DNA of 64,000 nt, from assembly GCA_030817875.1 (NCBI GenBank), contig JAUSZU010000001.1, positions 6,014,001 through 6,078,000 of the forward strand, written 5' to 3'. The position numbers were made by a program, and so were the translations under genes. Positions 19,617 to 28,646 of this stretch are shown piece by piece. How positions within the stretch are numbered: position 1 is the stretch's first letter; each line of letters begins with the position of its first letter. Origin of the DNA: Flavobacterium sp. W4I14. Lineage in GTDB: Bacteria > Bacteroidota > Bacteroidia > Sphingobacteriales > Sphingobacteriaceae. Below the pieces are notes generated by a model. The model did no database searches. It worked only from the letters and a program-made list of their open reading frames with translations, and was not told where the DNA came from.

Positions 19617-21057
19617 ATGAAGATGTTTACCAAGAATAAGTTAATTACCGGTTTTGCTTTTGTTATCGCGCTCAGTTTTGCCAATAAGGCTAATGCCCAG
19701 CAAGTTTTAACCATCCAACAGGCAGTAGATAATACCCTTAGAAATAATTTACAGATCAAACAGGCCGCATTTAGTGCTGCTTTAAGCAATGAAACGCTAA
19801 GTCAATCTAAAAATGCGCTTTTACCAACGCTTAACGGATCAGCAAGTTATAATAAAAACTTTGGCCGTAGCATCGATCCATCAACCAATCAGTTTATTTC
19901 ACAGCAATTTTCATCAGCCAATGGTAGCTTAAGTGCAAGTGCCGATCTTTTTCAGGGCTTTCAGAAAATAAACCAGATCAGACAGAACAAACTTTTGCTT
20001 GCTGCCGATCAAACCAATGTAGAGAAAATCAAAAACGATTTAATTTTACAGGTGGTTACCTCATACATGCAGATTTTGTACAACAAAGATTTATTGGCGG
20101 CCTCGCAACAACAGTTGGATGTGGCTAAACAGACCTTAAAAAGGGAGCAAGCGCTGTTGGATGCCGGTAATAAAACCTTAGCAGATATTTCGCAGGCAAA
20201 ATCTCAGGTAGCTACTGCCGAGTTAAATACTACGAATGCTCAAAATACATTATCGGTATCTTATTTAACTTTAAATCAATTGATGGAAATGCAACCAGAA
20301 AACAGATTTGAAGTAAAGGCACCTGTTGTTGCAGAAAACTATTCTTTGCAGAACAGTTATGATATTAATACAATTTTTACCAGTGCGGTAACTAGTTTCC
20401 CTGATATTAAGTTAGCATCATTGAGAACTGAAGCTGCATTAAGAGGAATTAGTGTTGCAAAATCTTCTTATTACCCAAGACTATCAATTGGAGCTGGGTT
20501 TAGGATCTAATTTTTCAAGCGGTAGAAGTAAGGTAGTTTCTATTACCCCAAATGGATTCTCTGAAATTGGAAGAACCTTAACAACAAACGAATCTGTTGT
20601 TGCACCAGATTTTGTAACTGTTTTAGGCAAACAAGCCTTTGGTTCACAAATAGAAGATAACTTTAACCAATATGTTGGATTAAATCTTTCTATTCCTATT
20701 TTTAATGGCTTCCAGGCGAGAACAAATGTTAGAAAAGCAAAAATTAACTATCAGAATACACAAGTACAAGAGCAACTTACCAAGAATAATTTAAGCAAGG
20801 TAATCTCTCAGGCTGTTTATGATTTAAAAGCAGCAGAAAGCCGTTATTCTTCAACGCAGAATGCATTTCAGGCGCAAAAAGATGCCTTTTATGTAATTGA
20901 GCAGCGTTATAATGTTGGTTTAGTAAACTCTTTAGATTATAGCACGGCTCAAACCAATAGAAATAAAGCGGAGATAGATTTTATCCAGGCTAAATATGAT
21001 CTTTTGTTCAGGGCTAAAGTAATTGATTATTATTTGGGTAAACAGATCACATTTTAA
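19617..21057 (+). pseudogene. tolC: TolC family outer membrane efflux protein, frameshifted
   Basis: I choose the ATG at 19617 (MKMFTKNKLITGF), which gives a normal signal peptide ending ANAQQ; the earlier ATG at 19563 would add 18 residues before it. The protein shows the helical repeats of TolC proteins (QQAVDNTLRNNLQIKQA; then in the second half VQEQLTKNNLSKVISQAVYDL). The frame breaks at the TTT run at 20499-20501: without one T the reading goes SIGAGLGSNFSSG and continues to 21057, for 479 residues. It forms the outer-membrane channel for the adaptor gene that follows after 116 bases. A biological knock-out cannot be excluded. Confidence 0.87.
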
Positions 21058-21173
21058 GATTAAAAGCTGAAAAAATAAAAACGGAAGTTTTAGTTTTATA
21101 CCCAAAACATTACAACGTTTTAATTTTAAAACATTACAACATAATACAACAAACGAAATACAATCAATAAATT

Positions 21174-22514
21174 ATGAAACTGAAGCATATTATTATTACC
21201 GTAGTTGCTATCATAGCTCTCTTAGTTATACTAAAGCTAACCGGAGTTATAGGCGGGAACAAAACCGAAAAAGTAACTACAGAAAAAGCATCAGATAAAA
21301 CTGTTGTTGAAACAGTTACTGCAAGTGGTAAAATTCAACCAGAAACTGAGGTTAAATTAAGTTCTGAAGTATCGGGAGAGGTAGTAGAATTAAAGGTAAA
21401 AGAAGGAGATATTGTTAAAGCAGGCCAATTGCTTTGTAAAGTACGTCCGGATGTTTTGCAATCGGGCTATGAAAGAACAGTTGCTACCTTTAATGCGCAA
21501 AGGGCTAGTGTGGCTGCAGCGCAACAGCAATTGATACAAAACCAGGCTAACTTTGTAAATGCAGAAGCAACTTACAAACGTAATGTAGAGCTTTTTAATA
21601 AAAAGGTAATTTCTGCATCAGAGTTCGATGCTGCTAAGGCGTCTTATTTAACTGCCAAAGCAAATCTGGCCAGTGCAAAAGAAAATGTAACCGGTGCTAA
21701 ATTTACTTTAGAGCAAACAGGGGCAAATGTTAAAGAAGCTGGTGCAAACTTAGCTAAAACAACAATTTATGCTCCGGTTGATGGCGTGGTTTCAAAATTG
21801 TCAATTGAATTGGGAGACCGTATCTTAGGAACTTCGCAAATGGCAGGTACAGAAATTATGCGTATCTCTAACCTATCATCAATGGAAGTTAATGTTGATG
21901 TTAACGAAAACGATATTACCCGTGTTAAAGTTGGCGATAAAGCTTCGATTGAGGTTGACGCTTTCTCAGATAAAAAATTTAGAGGTGTAGTAACCGAAAT
22001 TGCAAGTTCATCAACAGCTGTTGGTACTGCGGTATCTACTTCAGTAGATCAGGTAACCAATTTCTCTGTAAAAATTAGGATTACTGAAGAATTAGCGGGT
22101 AAACAACAATCTATTTTCCGCCCGGGCATGTCTGCAACAGTTGATATCGAAAGCGAATCGTTAACAGGTTTAGCTATTCCAATTCAGGCGGTATTTACTG
22201 ATAGCGGTAAATCTGGCGATGCTGGTCAGAACCAGGGTAACCAGGAAAACACCGATAAGCAGAAATCTAAATTAACCGATAAAAAAGTAAAGCAATATGT
22301 TTATGCTTACGATGCTAAAACTAAAAAGGTTAAAAAGACAGAGGTAACCACAGGAATCCAAAATGACCAGTTCATTATCGTGAAATCTGGTGTTAAAACT
22401 GGCCAGGAAATTGTTACCGGTCCTTATTCTGCCATCCAAAATAAGTTAAAAGATGGAATGATTGTAGAAAAAACATCTAAAGACCAATTGTTTAGCAAAG
22501 AGGCTAAGAAGTAG
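21174..22514 (+). CDS. Efflux periplasmic adaptor subunit (HlyD/MacA-like)
   Basis: The 446-residue protein has an N-terminal transmembrane anchor (about 5-25), a lipoyl-like half (SGEVVELKVKEGDIVKAGQ), a long alpha-helical hairpin (about 95-190) and the second lipoyl half (IYAPVDGVVSKLSIELGDRI), followed by beta-barrel and membrane-proximal domains. It links an inner-membrane pump to TolC. A Gly/Asn/Lys-rich insertion at about 345-370 (GDAGQNQGNQENTDKQKSK) is unusual. No MacB-type ATPase/permease or RND pump follows; the next gene is gpsA. The partner pump must be encoded elsewhere. Confidence 0.88.
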   Translation: MKLKHIIITVVAIIALLVILKLTGVIGGNKTEKVTTEKASDKTVVETVTASGKIQPETEVKLSSEVSGEVVELKVKEGDIVKAGQLLCKVRPDVLQSGYERTVATFNAQRASVAAAQQQLIQNQANFVNAEATYKRNVELFNKKVISASEFDAAKASYLTAKANLASAKENVTGAKFTLEQTGANVKEAGANLAKTTIYAPVDGVVSKLSIELGDRILGTSQMAGTEIMRISNLSSMEVNVDVNENDITRVKVGDKASIEVDAFSDKKFRGVVTEIASSSTAVGTAVSTSVDQVTNFSVKIRITEELAGKQQSIFRPGMSATVDIESESLTGLAIPIQAVFTDSGKSGDAGQNQGNQENTDKQKSKLTDKKVKQYVYAYDAKTKKVKKTEVTTGIQNDQFIIVKSGVKTGQEIVTGPYSAIQNKLKDGMIVEKTSKDQLFSKEAKK

Positions 22515-22744
22515 CCTTTTTAGGCGTAAGGTTAAAGGTGTGAGGTGTAGGGTTTTACCTATTCACCTCACACTTTTTAGCGTAAATATCTACAAGAAAT
22601 AGTAACTTGCGAGCTTGAGACGTAAGATTTTGGATGTGGGATATGGTTCTTCTGCCTAAACTTTACATCTTTTACCTTGAGCTTTAGTACGTAGGACATA
22701 ATAACGTTATGCCTTTTACCTTAAGCCTTATACCTCTTTAAAAC
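22515..22744. repeat. Degenerate short-word repeats between the adaptor gene and gpsA
   Basis: This spacer is built from loosely repeated words such as AAGGTTAAAGGTGTGAGGTG, TTTTACCTTGAGC and GCCTTTTACCTTAAGCC. The last is close to GCCTTTACCTTAAACCC at about 36755. I see no gene or clear terminator. Confidence 0.45.
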
Positions 22745-23746
22745 ATGGTACCTAAAATAGCAATGATTGGGGGCGGGAGCTGGGCTACTGCCATTGTTAA
22801 AATGCTTGCAGATAATTTATCTGAAAAGGAAATTTTTTGGTGGATGCGCAACGAGGCAGCCATAGCGCACATTAAAAAATTTAAACATAACCCTAATTAT
22901 ATCAGTTCTGTTGAGATTAAACTTACTCAGGAAGACCATATCTCTTCAGATATCAACTCTATCATAAATTCTGCCGAATTTGTAATTCTAAACGTTCCGG
23001 CAGCATTTTTAAAAGACACTTTAACTTCCATTACTGCCGAAGATTTAAAGGGCAAAAAAATCATTTCAGCCATAAAAGGCATAGTACCCGAAGATAATCT
23101 GATTATCGGCGAATTTTTGCACGAAAATTATAATATCCCATACGATGATATTTTGGTGGTTAGCGGACCATGCCATGCCGAGGAAGTAGCTTTAGAAAAA
23201 TTATCATACCTAACCATAGCCTGTACCGATGTAGAAAAGGCATCAACATTTGCTTCATTTTTAAATACCCGTTACATTAAAACAAACGTATCAGACGATA
23301 TTTTCGGGACGGAATATGCTGCGGTTTTAAAAAATATTTATGCCGTGGCCAGTGGTATTTGTCATGGCATAGGTTATGGCGATAACTTTCAGGCTGTGTT
23401 GATCAGCAATGCCATCCGTGAGATTAAACGTTTTGTTGACGCCGTTCATCCCATCAACAGGGATATTATGGAGTCGGCATATCTTGGCGATTTATTGGTT
23501 ACAGCCTATTCGCAGTTCAGCCGCAACCGTACCTTTGGTAACATGGTAGGCAAAGGTTACACCGTAAAATCTGCCCAATTGGAGATGAATATGATTGCAG
23601 AAGGTTATTATGCAGTTAAATGTATGCATATTAAAAACCAGGCGTACAATGTAGATATGCCAATTTGCAAGGCGGTGCACAGTATTATTTACGAAAACCG
23701 TTCGCCACATATCGAAATGAAATTATTGGCCGAGAAATTAAATTAA
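22745..23746 (+). CDS. gpsA: Glycerol-3-phosphate dehydrogenase [NAD(P)+]
   Basis: This complete 333-residue enzyme reduces dihydroxyacetone phosphate to sn-glycerol-3-phosphate for phospholipid synthesis in the cytoplasm. The Rossmann motif GGGSWAT lies at residues 9-15. The family motifs SGPCHAEEVA and EYAAVLKNIYAVASGI, with the catalytic Lys, follow, and the C-terminal helical domain is intact. Length is normal for GpsA. It appears to be a single-gene unit, with repeats on both sides. Confidence 0.95.
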   Translation: MVPKIAMIGGGSWATAIVKMLADNLSEKEIFWWMRNEAAIAHIKKFKHNPNYISSVEIKLTQEDHISSDINSIINSAEFVILNVPAAFLKDTLTSITAEDLKGKKIISAIKGIVPEDNLIIGEFLHENYNIPYDDILVVSGPCHAEEVALEKLSYLTIACTDVEKASTFASFLNTRYIKTNVSDDIFGTEYAAVLKNIYAVASGICHGIGYGDNFQAVLISNAIREIKRFVDAVHPINRDIMESAYLGDLLVTAYSQFSRNRTFGNMVGKGYTVKSAQLEMNMIAEGYYAVKCMHIKNQAYNVDMPICKAVHSIIYENRSPHIEMKLLAEKLN

Positions 23747-23826
23747 TGTCAGCCTAAGGGATAATTTATGGTGTAAAATCAATATAAATTACAGGAGAAT
23801 TTAAAGAGGTGAGTCAATTAGAAGTA

Positions 23827-23944
23827 TCGTCGTTTCGACGTAGTGGAGAACCCGAAGGCTCTGCAAAGCAAAATCTTTAAATTCGATTTCAACAATATAG
23901 TTTAAAGATCTCTCCACTCCGCGGTGCTTCGGTCGAGATGACGA
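23827..23944. repeat. Imperfect palindromic intergenic repeat
   Basis: The left arm (TCGTCGTTTCGACGTAGTGG, then AGA) is inverted relative to the right arm (TCTCCACTCC...GTCGAGATGACGA). The arms enclose about 60 bases. The same kind of arm (TCATCTCGA/TCGAAATGACGA) appears at 63274-63317. It is non-coding. Confidence 0.6.
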
Positions 23945-24045
23945 TTTTTCTATCAAAATCTATTAATGCCAATATAGTCTAAGGATCTATTTTAATTTAT
24001 TCTTCTCAGATTGGCAAACGCTCTACTTAAATTTGTAGCGAGCTT

Positions 24046-24167
24046 CATGTTTCCTTGCAGCCAGTTGCTGTTTAGCCCCGGACGAGCGGCATCCCTGAAG
24101 CGCAGCGAAAGGATATAGCGGAGAACGGGAACAAACTTTAATAGCTGCTGTGACCATGCGCTCCAAA
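24046..24167. repeat. Direct repeat of about 120 bp, copy A
   Basis: This copy starts at CATGTTTCCTTGCAGCC, contains GCTGTTTAGCCCCGGACGA and GGAGAACGGGAACAAA, and ends near GCGCTCCAAAAA. It is highly similar to 24381-24505, differing by scattered substitutions and one indel. It is much richer in GC than its surroundings. Short open frames across it are repeat-driven, not genes. Confidence 0.8.
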
Positions 24168-24380
24168 AAAACAATTTAAATCTTTTGTAAAGCATGTTTC
24201 GTGCTTTTCGGTTCCGGTAGTCCTTCTTTCTGCTATTATCTTTTTGTGATCGTTAGTCGGTATATTTTTGGTGGTGCAACAAAAAGGTAACCGCTGCAAT
24301 AAGGTTTATTTAACAGAAGGCAGTGTAAAAAAAACAAAAAATTAATTCTTACTAAGGGAAAAGAATTAATTAGGCGTTTT

Positions 24381-24505
24381 GTATTTTCTTGCAGCCGGTT
24401 GCTGTTTAGCCCCGGACGAAGCGGCATCCCTGTAGCGCAGCGAAAGGATACAGCGGAGAACGGGAACAAATCTTAATAGTTGCTACTGCCCCTGCGCTTC
24501 AAAAA
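24381..24505. repeat. Direct repeat of about 120 bp, copy B
   Basis: This is the second copy of the unit at 24046-24167, in the same orientation and about 335 bases downstream. It contains GCTGTTTAGCCCCGGACGA, GCGCAGCGAAAGGATACAGC and GGAGAACGGGAACAAA. The part CCTGTA...TACAG can form a hairpin. A structured RNA or a REP-like element are both possible. Confidence 0.8.
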
Positions 24506-24609
24506 CGAATCATTATTTTTTGAAAAAGTAGATTAGTTCTTTTTTGATGTATGCTAACTAAAACAAATCAATTGATCAACTGTTATCACTTAAATAAAAT
24601 ATAGCTGTC

Positions 24610-24954
24610 ATGAAAAGAAAATTAGTAATGGGTTTATTAACGCTGGCCTTATTTGGAGGTGCAGCCTTAACCGTAAATGCTCAAGAAAAGAAAAAAACTG
24701 AAGTAGGTAAAGCATTAGATCATACAGGTAAAGCAATAAGTAAAGGTGCTAAATCTGTAGGTAATAAAACTGCCGAAGTAGCAGTAAAAGGCAGTTCGAA
24801 AGTTGCAGATAAAACCTGGAAAGGTAAAATGGCACCAGATGGGTCTGATGTTTATATCAATGCCAAGAATGAAAAATATTATGTGAACGCGAAAGGTGCT
24901 AAAATTTGGTTAAAAGCCAGCCAGATTAAAAACAGGCCAGAGCCTAAAAAGTAA
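24610..24954 (+). CDS. Small secreted protein of unknown function
   Basis: The 114-residue product has a clear signal peptide (MKRKLVMGLLTLALFGGAAL to about residue 24, then QEKKK). The mature part is very lysine-rich, with repeated KGAKS/VGNKT/KGSSK words that look helical and amphipathic. It ends in a compact module (DVYINAKNEKYYVNAKGAKIW). Similar short periplasmic proteins are widespread in Bacteroidota, but I know of no function. It has its own strong terminator directly downstream. Confidence 0.7.
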   Translation: MKRKLVMGLLTLALFGGAALTVNAQEKKKTEVGKALDHTGKAISKGAKSVGNKTAEVAVKGSSKVADKTWKGKMAPDGSDVYINAKNEKYYVNAKGAKIWLKASQIKNRPEPKK

Positions 24955-24960
24955 TAAAAA

Positions 24961-24994
24961 AATCCCGATAACCTTAATTATCGGGATTTTTTTT
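24961..24994. terminator. Bidirectional intrinsic terminator
   Basis: AATCCCGATAA (24961-24971) pairs perfectly with TTATCGGGATT (24978-24988) and is followed by a ten-base T-tract. An A-run on the left makes it usable also for the minus-strand lipoprotein gene ending at 25032. Confidence 0.92.
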
Positions 24995-25031
24995 GCAATC
25001 AGTTTATAGGTTATAAATGAAGCCGCATGCT

Positions 25032-25535
25032 TTAGATTTTTAAAGTATAGATGCTATTTAAATACTGACTGTTAACATTGGGAAGTTCTTGAGGTGCATC
25101 AACTTTATCAATCAGTAATTTTTCAACCGCGCGATCATTCACCTTTAGGTTAAGCTCATAAAGCTTATCGCCCAGTTTAAGGTAAAAAGTATTATCAATG
25201 CTTTTGGCTTGATGCCCTATTTCATACGAAATGAGTTGATAATAATCCAATTTTAAGTTATTCGTATAAGTAAAGGGCTGCCGAATGTCGAAATGGAGTT
25301 GTTTAATTACATTACTGGCATCTTTCGAATAAAGCTGTATTTTGGTTTTGTCGAAGTAGCCTGCTGTATTGGCATTGAGTAAATCTACTCCGGCACCGTT
25401 TTTAATTACTAAACCTAAGGTTATATCATAACTAACAGGTGAGCAAGCACAAAGGCCTCCTCCTGGATCGAGCGTTTTTTTGCAGCTTATGCCGGTAATG
25501 AATAAAACTGCGAGTACAATTAGGATTTTTTTCAT
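25032..25535 (-). CDS. Hypothetical lipoprotein
   Basis: The 167-residue product begins MKKILIVLAVLFITGISC, a textbook lipoprotein signal with the acylated Cys at 18. A short CACS motif follows in the mature part. The remainder is predicted to be mostly beta-strand (YELNLKVNDRAVEKLLIDK). I recognise no domain. It shares a bidirectional terminator with the convergent small secreted protein. Confidence 0.65.
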   Translation of the reverse strand: MKKILIVLAVLFITGISCKKTLDPGGGLCACSPVSYDITLGLVIKNGAGVDLLNANTAGYFDKTKIQLYSKDASNVIKQLHFDIRQPFTYTNNLKLDYYQLISYEIGHQAKSIDNTFYLKLGDKLYELNLKVNDRAVEKLLIDKVDAPQELPNVNSQYLNSIYTLKI

Positions 25536-25670
25536 TTAAGATAAGTTTTTAGAGATCATGAGGTATTCCGAGCATTAGGGCTTTGAAAATCATGATGGTT
25601 TCATAGTTGGTTTTTGGCTTAAACGAGTGAATAGCGCTATTCGCTACAAAATGGAAATAGCGTATAAGCA

Positions 25671-25701
25671 AAAAGTCCAAAGGCAATGCCTTTGGACTTT
25701 T
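25671..25701 (-). terminator. Intrinsic terminator of rimO
   Basis: AAAAGTCCAAAGGCA and TGCCTTTGGACTTTT form a perfect 15-bp inverted repeat around a single central base. It lies 17 bases past the rimO stop codon and works on either strand. Confidence 0.9.
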
Positions 25702-25717
25702 ATATTTTCTTTTGTTT

Positions 25718-27049
25718 TTAAACTATAGTTCCGTATAAATCGAAATCTTCAGCCCGGTCAATTTTCACATTAACAAAGCTTCCGTTGGCGGCATAACCTG
25801 TAGCTGCATCGATTAAAACCTCATTGTCAACCTCAGGCGAATCAAATTCTGTTCTGCCTACAAAGAAATCGCCTTCTTTTTTATCTACCAGCACCTTAAA
25901 GGTTTTGCCTACTTTTTCTTGATTAATATCGAACGAAATACCTTGCTGTATTTCCATAATATCATCAACTCGTTGTTGTTTTACTTCATCCGGAATATCA
26001 TCAACTAATGTATGTGCATGCGTTTTTTCTTCATGCGAATACGTAAAGCAACCCAAACGATCGAATTTGGTTTCAGCAACCCATTCCTTCATTTCTTCGA
26101 AATCATATTCTGTTTCGCCAGGATAACCACAGATTAGCGTGGTACGCATAGCGATGTTTGGTACTTTATCACGGATCTGATTGACTAAATCGATGGTTTT
26201 TTGTTTGGTAGTACCACGGCGCATCGATTTCAACATATTATCGGTAATGTGCTGTAATGGCATATCCAGGTATTTGCAGATGTTATCGCGCTCGTTCATG
26301 GCATCTAAAATTTCCATGGGGAAACCAGAAGGGTAGGCGTATTGCAAACGGATCCATTCGATTCCGGGAACATCCGATAAACGACGCATCAACTCATCTA
26401 ACTTGCGCACACCATAAAGGTCTAAACCATAATAGGTAAGGTCCTGAGCAATTAAAATCAATTCTTTTGTGCCGTTTTTAGCTAGTATTTTAGCCTCGTT
26501 AACCAATTCTTCTATTGGTTTACTCAAGTGTTTGCCACGCATTAATGGGATGGCACAGAAAGAACACGGACGGTTACAGCCTTCGGCAATTTTGAAATAA
26601 GCGAAATGAGAAGGAGTGGTGAGCAAACGCTCGCCAATAAGTTCGTGCTTGTAATTGGCACCTAACTCATGTAAAATATTCTGCAGATCATTAGTGCCGA
26701 AAAAGGCATCAACGTTGGTGATTTCTGATTCCAGTTCGGGTTTGTATCGTTCAGATAAACAACCTGTAACCACTACTTTGCCAATTTTACCGGCTTCTTT
26801 TAGTTCACTGAACTGTAGAATGGTATCGATTGATTCTTGTTTAGCATTATCGATAAAACCGCAGGTGTTAATTACAACGATATCATCTTTGCCCATCTTG
26901 TCTGATTCGTGCACAACATTTAAATTGTTGCCACGCAGCTGCCCCATCAATACTTCCGAATCGTATATGTTTTTTGAACAACCTAATGTAATTACATTAA
27001 TTTTAGGTTGTTTAATTGCGCTTTTACTTCTTACTATTTTGGTATTCAT
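25718..27049 (-). CDS. rimO: Ribosomal protein S12 methylthiotransferase
   Basis: The 443-residue radical SAM enzyme adds a methylthio group to an aspartate of ribosomal protein uS12. The N-terminal UPF0004 domain (VITLGCSKNIYDSEVLMGQL, then NTCGFID) carries cysteines for one iron-sulfur cluster. The radical SAM motif is CNRPCSFC, and the C-terminal TRAM domain contains VGRTEFDSPEVDNEVLI. It is normally next to ftsY in this phylum, as here, though a small repeat element now separates them. Confidence 0.96.
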   Translation of the reverse strand: MNTKIVRSKSAIKQPKINVITLGCSKNIYDSEVLMGQLRGNNLNVVHESDKMGKDDIVVINTCGFIDNAKQESIDTILQFSELKEAGKIGKVVVTGCLSERYKPELESEITNVDAFFGTNDLQNILHELGANYKHELIGERLLTTPSHFAYFKIAEGCNRPCSFCAIPLMRGKHLSKPIEELVNEAKILAKNGTKELILIAQDLTYYGLDLYGVRKLDELMRRLSDVPGIEWIRLQYAYPSGFPMEILDAMNERDNICKYLDMPLQHITDNMLKSMRRGTTKQKTIDLVNQIRDKVPNIAMRTTLICGYPGETEYDFEEMKEWVAETKFDRLGCFTYSHEEKTHAHTLVDDIPDEVKQQRVDDIMEIQQGISFDINQEKVGKTFKVLVDKKEGDFFVGRTEFDSPEVDNEVLIDAATGYAANGSFVNVKIDRAEDFDLYGTIV

Positions 27050-27078
27050 ATTATTTTATTTACGCTTCTTTGCGGTTT

Positions 27079-27547
27079 GATTCCACAGATTTAGCGATTC
27101 CACAGATTCTATAGTGGGTATTTTAAAGGACTACACAGCTATTCTTTTTACCTCACAACTTGTGTTGCCAAAGTTAATCAGTAGTCCAGTCTTAATTGCT
27201 GGCTTTCAAATAAGAGATAAGTTGGTTCTGAAATAATTTAGGCTGATATCCTGTGACTGATTTTAGCTCCACTATCACTCTCTCTTCTACTACCAGATCA
27301 CATCTAAATTTGCCAATAACTTCACCTTCGAACATGACTACAAACTCCTTCTCAACATCAAATTTTAACCCAGCTTGCTGAAGTTTTATTTTAAGGGCAT
27401 TCACATAGTTTTCTCTAAAAAACCTGGACCTAGTTGCGTGTGAACTTTATAGCAACAACCAATTATAATTTGGGTAAGTTCATGATTTTCATATTCTTCC
27501 ATTACTAAAATTACATAATAATCTGTAATCCTGTAATCTGTGGAATC
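27079..27547. mobile_element. Small inverted-repeat-bounded element carrying a GxxExxY gene remnant
   Basis: The 13-base sequence GATTCCACAGATT at 27079-27091 recurs inverted at 27535-27547 (AATCTGTGGAATC). A second direct copy of the left end, with one difference after 12 bases, lies at 27096-27108. The 469-base interval holds only the GxxExxY gene remnant. No transposase is present. That the interval moves as a unit is inference. Confidence 0.45.
27131..27502 (-). pseudogene. GxxExxY protein (PDDEXK-like), broken by two frameshifts
   Basis: The gene starts MEEYENHELTQIIIGCCYKV at 27502 and reads to GPGFLEK, where one base is missing in the AAAA run (plus strand 27409-27412). With five A's the reading becomes GFLEKNY, which restores the family's G-x-x-E-x-x-Y motif. 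The middle part (FRCDLVVEERVIVELKSV) is the nuclease-like core. A second shift, one extra base near 27192, interrupts KASIKTGLLINFG, and the restored frame ends at 27131. The two shifts cancel, giving about 123 residues. GxxExxY proteins resemble PD-(D/E)XK nucleases, with no established role. Confidence 0.8.
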
Positions 27548-27599
27548 AACCACGAAGTGAATTGTAGACTAAATCTTCAGTGGAATCAACCACGAAGTG
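27540..27599. repeat. 20-bp direct repeat downstream of ftsY
   Basis: GTGGAATCAACCACGAAGTG occurs at 27540-27559 and again at 27580-27599. The second copy ends at the base before the ftsY stop codon. The first overlaps the right inverted end of the GxxExxY element. Confidence 0.85.
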
Positions 27600-28562
27600 C
27601 TATTTAAACAAACTATTCACAAACTCTTTCTTATCAAAAAGCTGTAAGTCGCCAATTTTTTCTCCTACGCCAATATATTTAACAGGAATCCTGAACTGAT
27701 CTGAAATTCCGATTACTACACCGCCTTTTGCTGTTCCGTCTAATTTTGTAATGGCCAATGCATTAACATCAGTAGCTTCGGTAAACTGTTTGCACTGTTC
27801 AAAGGCGTTTTGTCCGGTTGAGGCATCTAACACCAATAAAATTTCGTGCGGTGCACCTGGTACTACCTTTTGCATCACTTGTTTAATTTTACCCAACTCA
27901 TTCATCAAACCGATTTTGTTGTGTAAACGTCCGGCAGTATCAATAATCACTACATCTTCATCGTTGGCTACAGCCGATTGTAGGGTATCAAAAGCAACTG
28001 AAGCAGGATCAGAACCCATGGCCTGTGCCACAACCCTCACGCCAACGCGTTCGCCCCAGAGTTTAATCTGGTCAACGGCCGCAGCTCTAAAGGTATCGGC
28101 AGCACCTAATACTACTTTAAGTCCCGATTCTTTAAGTTTATGCGCCAGCTTTCCAATGGTAGTGGTTTTACCAACACCATTTACGCCAACCACCATAATT
28201 ACATAAGGTTTATGATCGCCATATTCGAACTGACGGAAATCGTTACTGTTGTTTTCGGATAAAAGCAACTGGATTTCATCACGCAGGATAAAATTCAGCT
28301 CTGAGGTATTAAGGTATTTATCTTTGGCAACACGTTCTTCGATACGTTTGATAATTTTTAACGTAGTACTTACACCAACATCAGAAGTAACCAAAACTTC
28401 TTCCAGATTATCGAGCACTTCATCATCAACAGAAGATTTTCCTGCTACAGCTTTGGTAATTTTATTAAAGAAACCGTCTTTAGTTTTCTCTAAACCTTTA
28501 TCCAGTGCCTCCTGAGCTTCAGGTGCAGTTTCTTTCTTTTTGAAAAAATCGAATAAACCCAT
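27600..28562 (-). CDS. ftsY: Signal recognition particle receptor
   Basis: I choose the ATG at 28562 (MGLFDFFKKKE), the usual start in the phylum; an upstream in-frame ATG would add seven residues. The 320-residue NG-domain GTPase docks SRP-ribosome complexes at the inner membrane. Visible motifs are the P-loop GVNGVGKTTTIGKLA, DTFRAAAVDQ, DTAGRLHN and TKLDGTAKGG. It lacks a long acidic A domain, as is common in Bacteroidota. It is preceded on the same strand by a hairpin and the DUF4295-rpmG-rpmB genes. Confidence 0.96.
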   Translation of the reverse strand: MGLFDFFKKKETAPEAQEALDKGLEKTKDGFFNKITKAVAGKSSVDDEVLDNLEEVLVTSDVGVSTTLKIIKRIEERVAKDKYLNTSELNFILRDEIQLLLSENNSNDFRQFEYGDHKPYVIMVVGVNGVGKTTTIGKLAHKLKESGLKVVLGAADTFRAAAVDQIKLWGERVGVRVVAQAMGSDPASVAFDTLQSAVANDEDVVIIDTAGRLHNKIGLMNELGKIKQVMQKVVPGAPHEILLVLDASTGQNAFEQCKQFTEATDVNALAITKLDGTAKGGVVIGISDQFRIPVKYIGVGEKIGDLQLFDKKEFVNSLFK

Positions 28563-28581
28563 ATCTAAATTTTTATATAAC

Positions 28582-28613
28582 AAAAAAAGCCCTTCCGGTT
28601 AAAACGGAACGGC
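28582..28613 (-). terminator. Terminator-like hairpin between DUF4295 and ftsY
   Basis: GCCCTTCCG (28589-28597) pairs with CGGAACGGC (28605-28613) with one mismatch. On the minus strand a seven-base T-run follows. It ends about 20 bases before the ftsY start and probably reduces read-through from the ribosomal protein genes. Confidence 0.65.
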
Positions 28614-28646
28614 CTTTAATATTTTTAATATTAAAAAATATTAACC

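Noticed and set aside
23992..24469. Two minus-strand open frames (67 and 77 codons) with a shared peptide
   Set aside because: Both lie across the two 120-bp repeats, and the shared RPGLNSN peptide comes from the repeat itself. No start context, family or signal supports them.
27192..27404. A separate 70-residue protein gene
   Set aside because: It is the middle piece of the GxxExxY gene. The upstream GPGFLEK part and downstream IKTGLLINFG part lie in other frames, so it is a fragment, not a gene with its own start.
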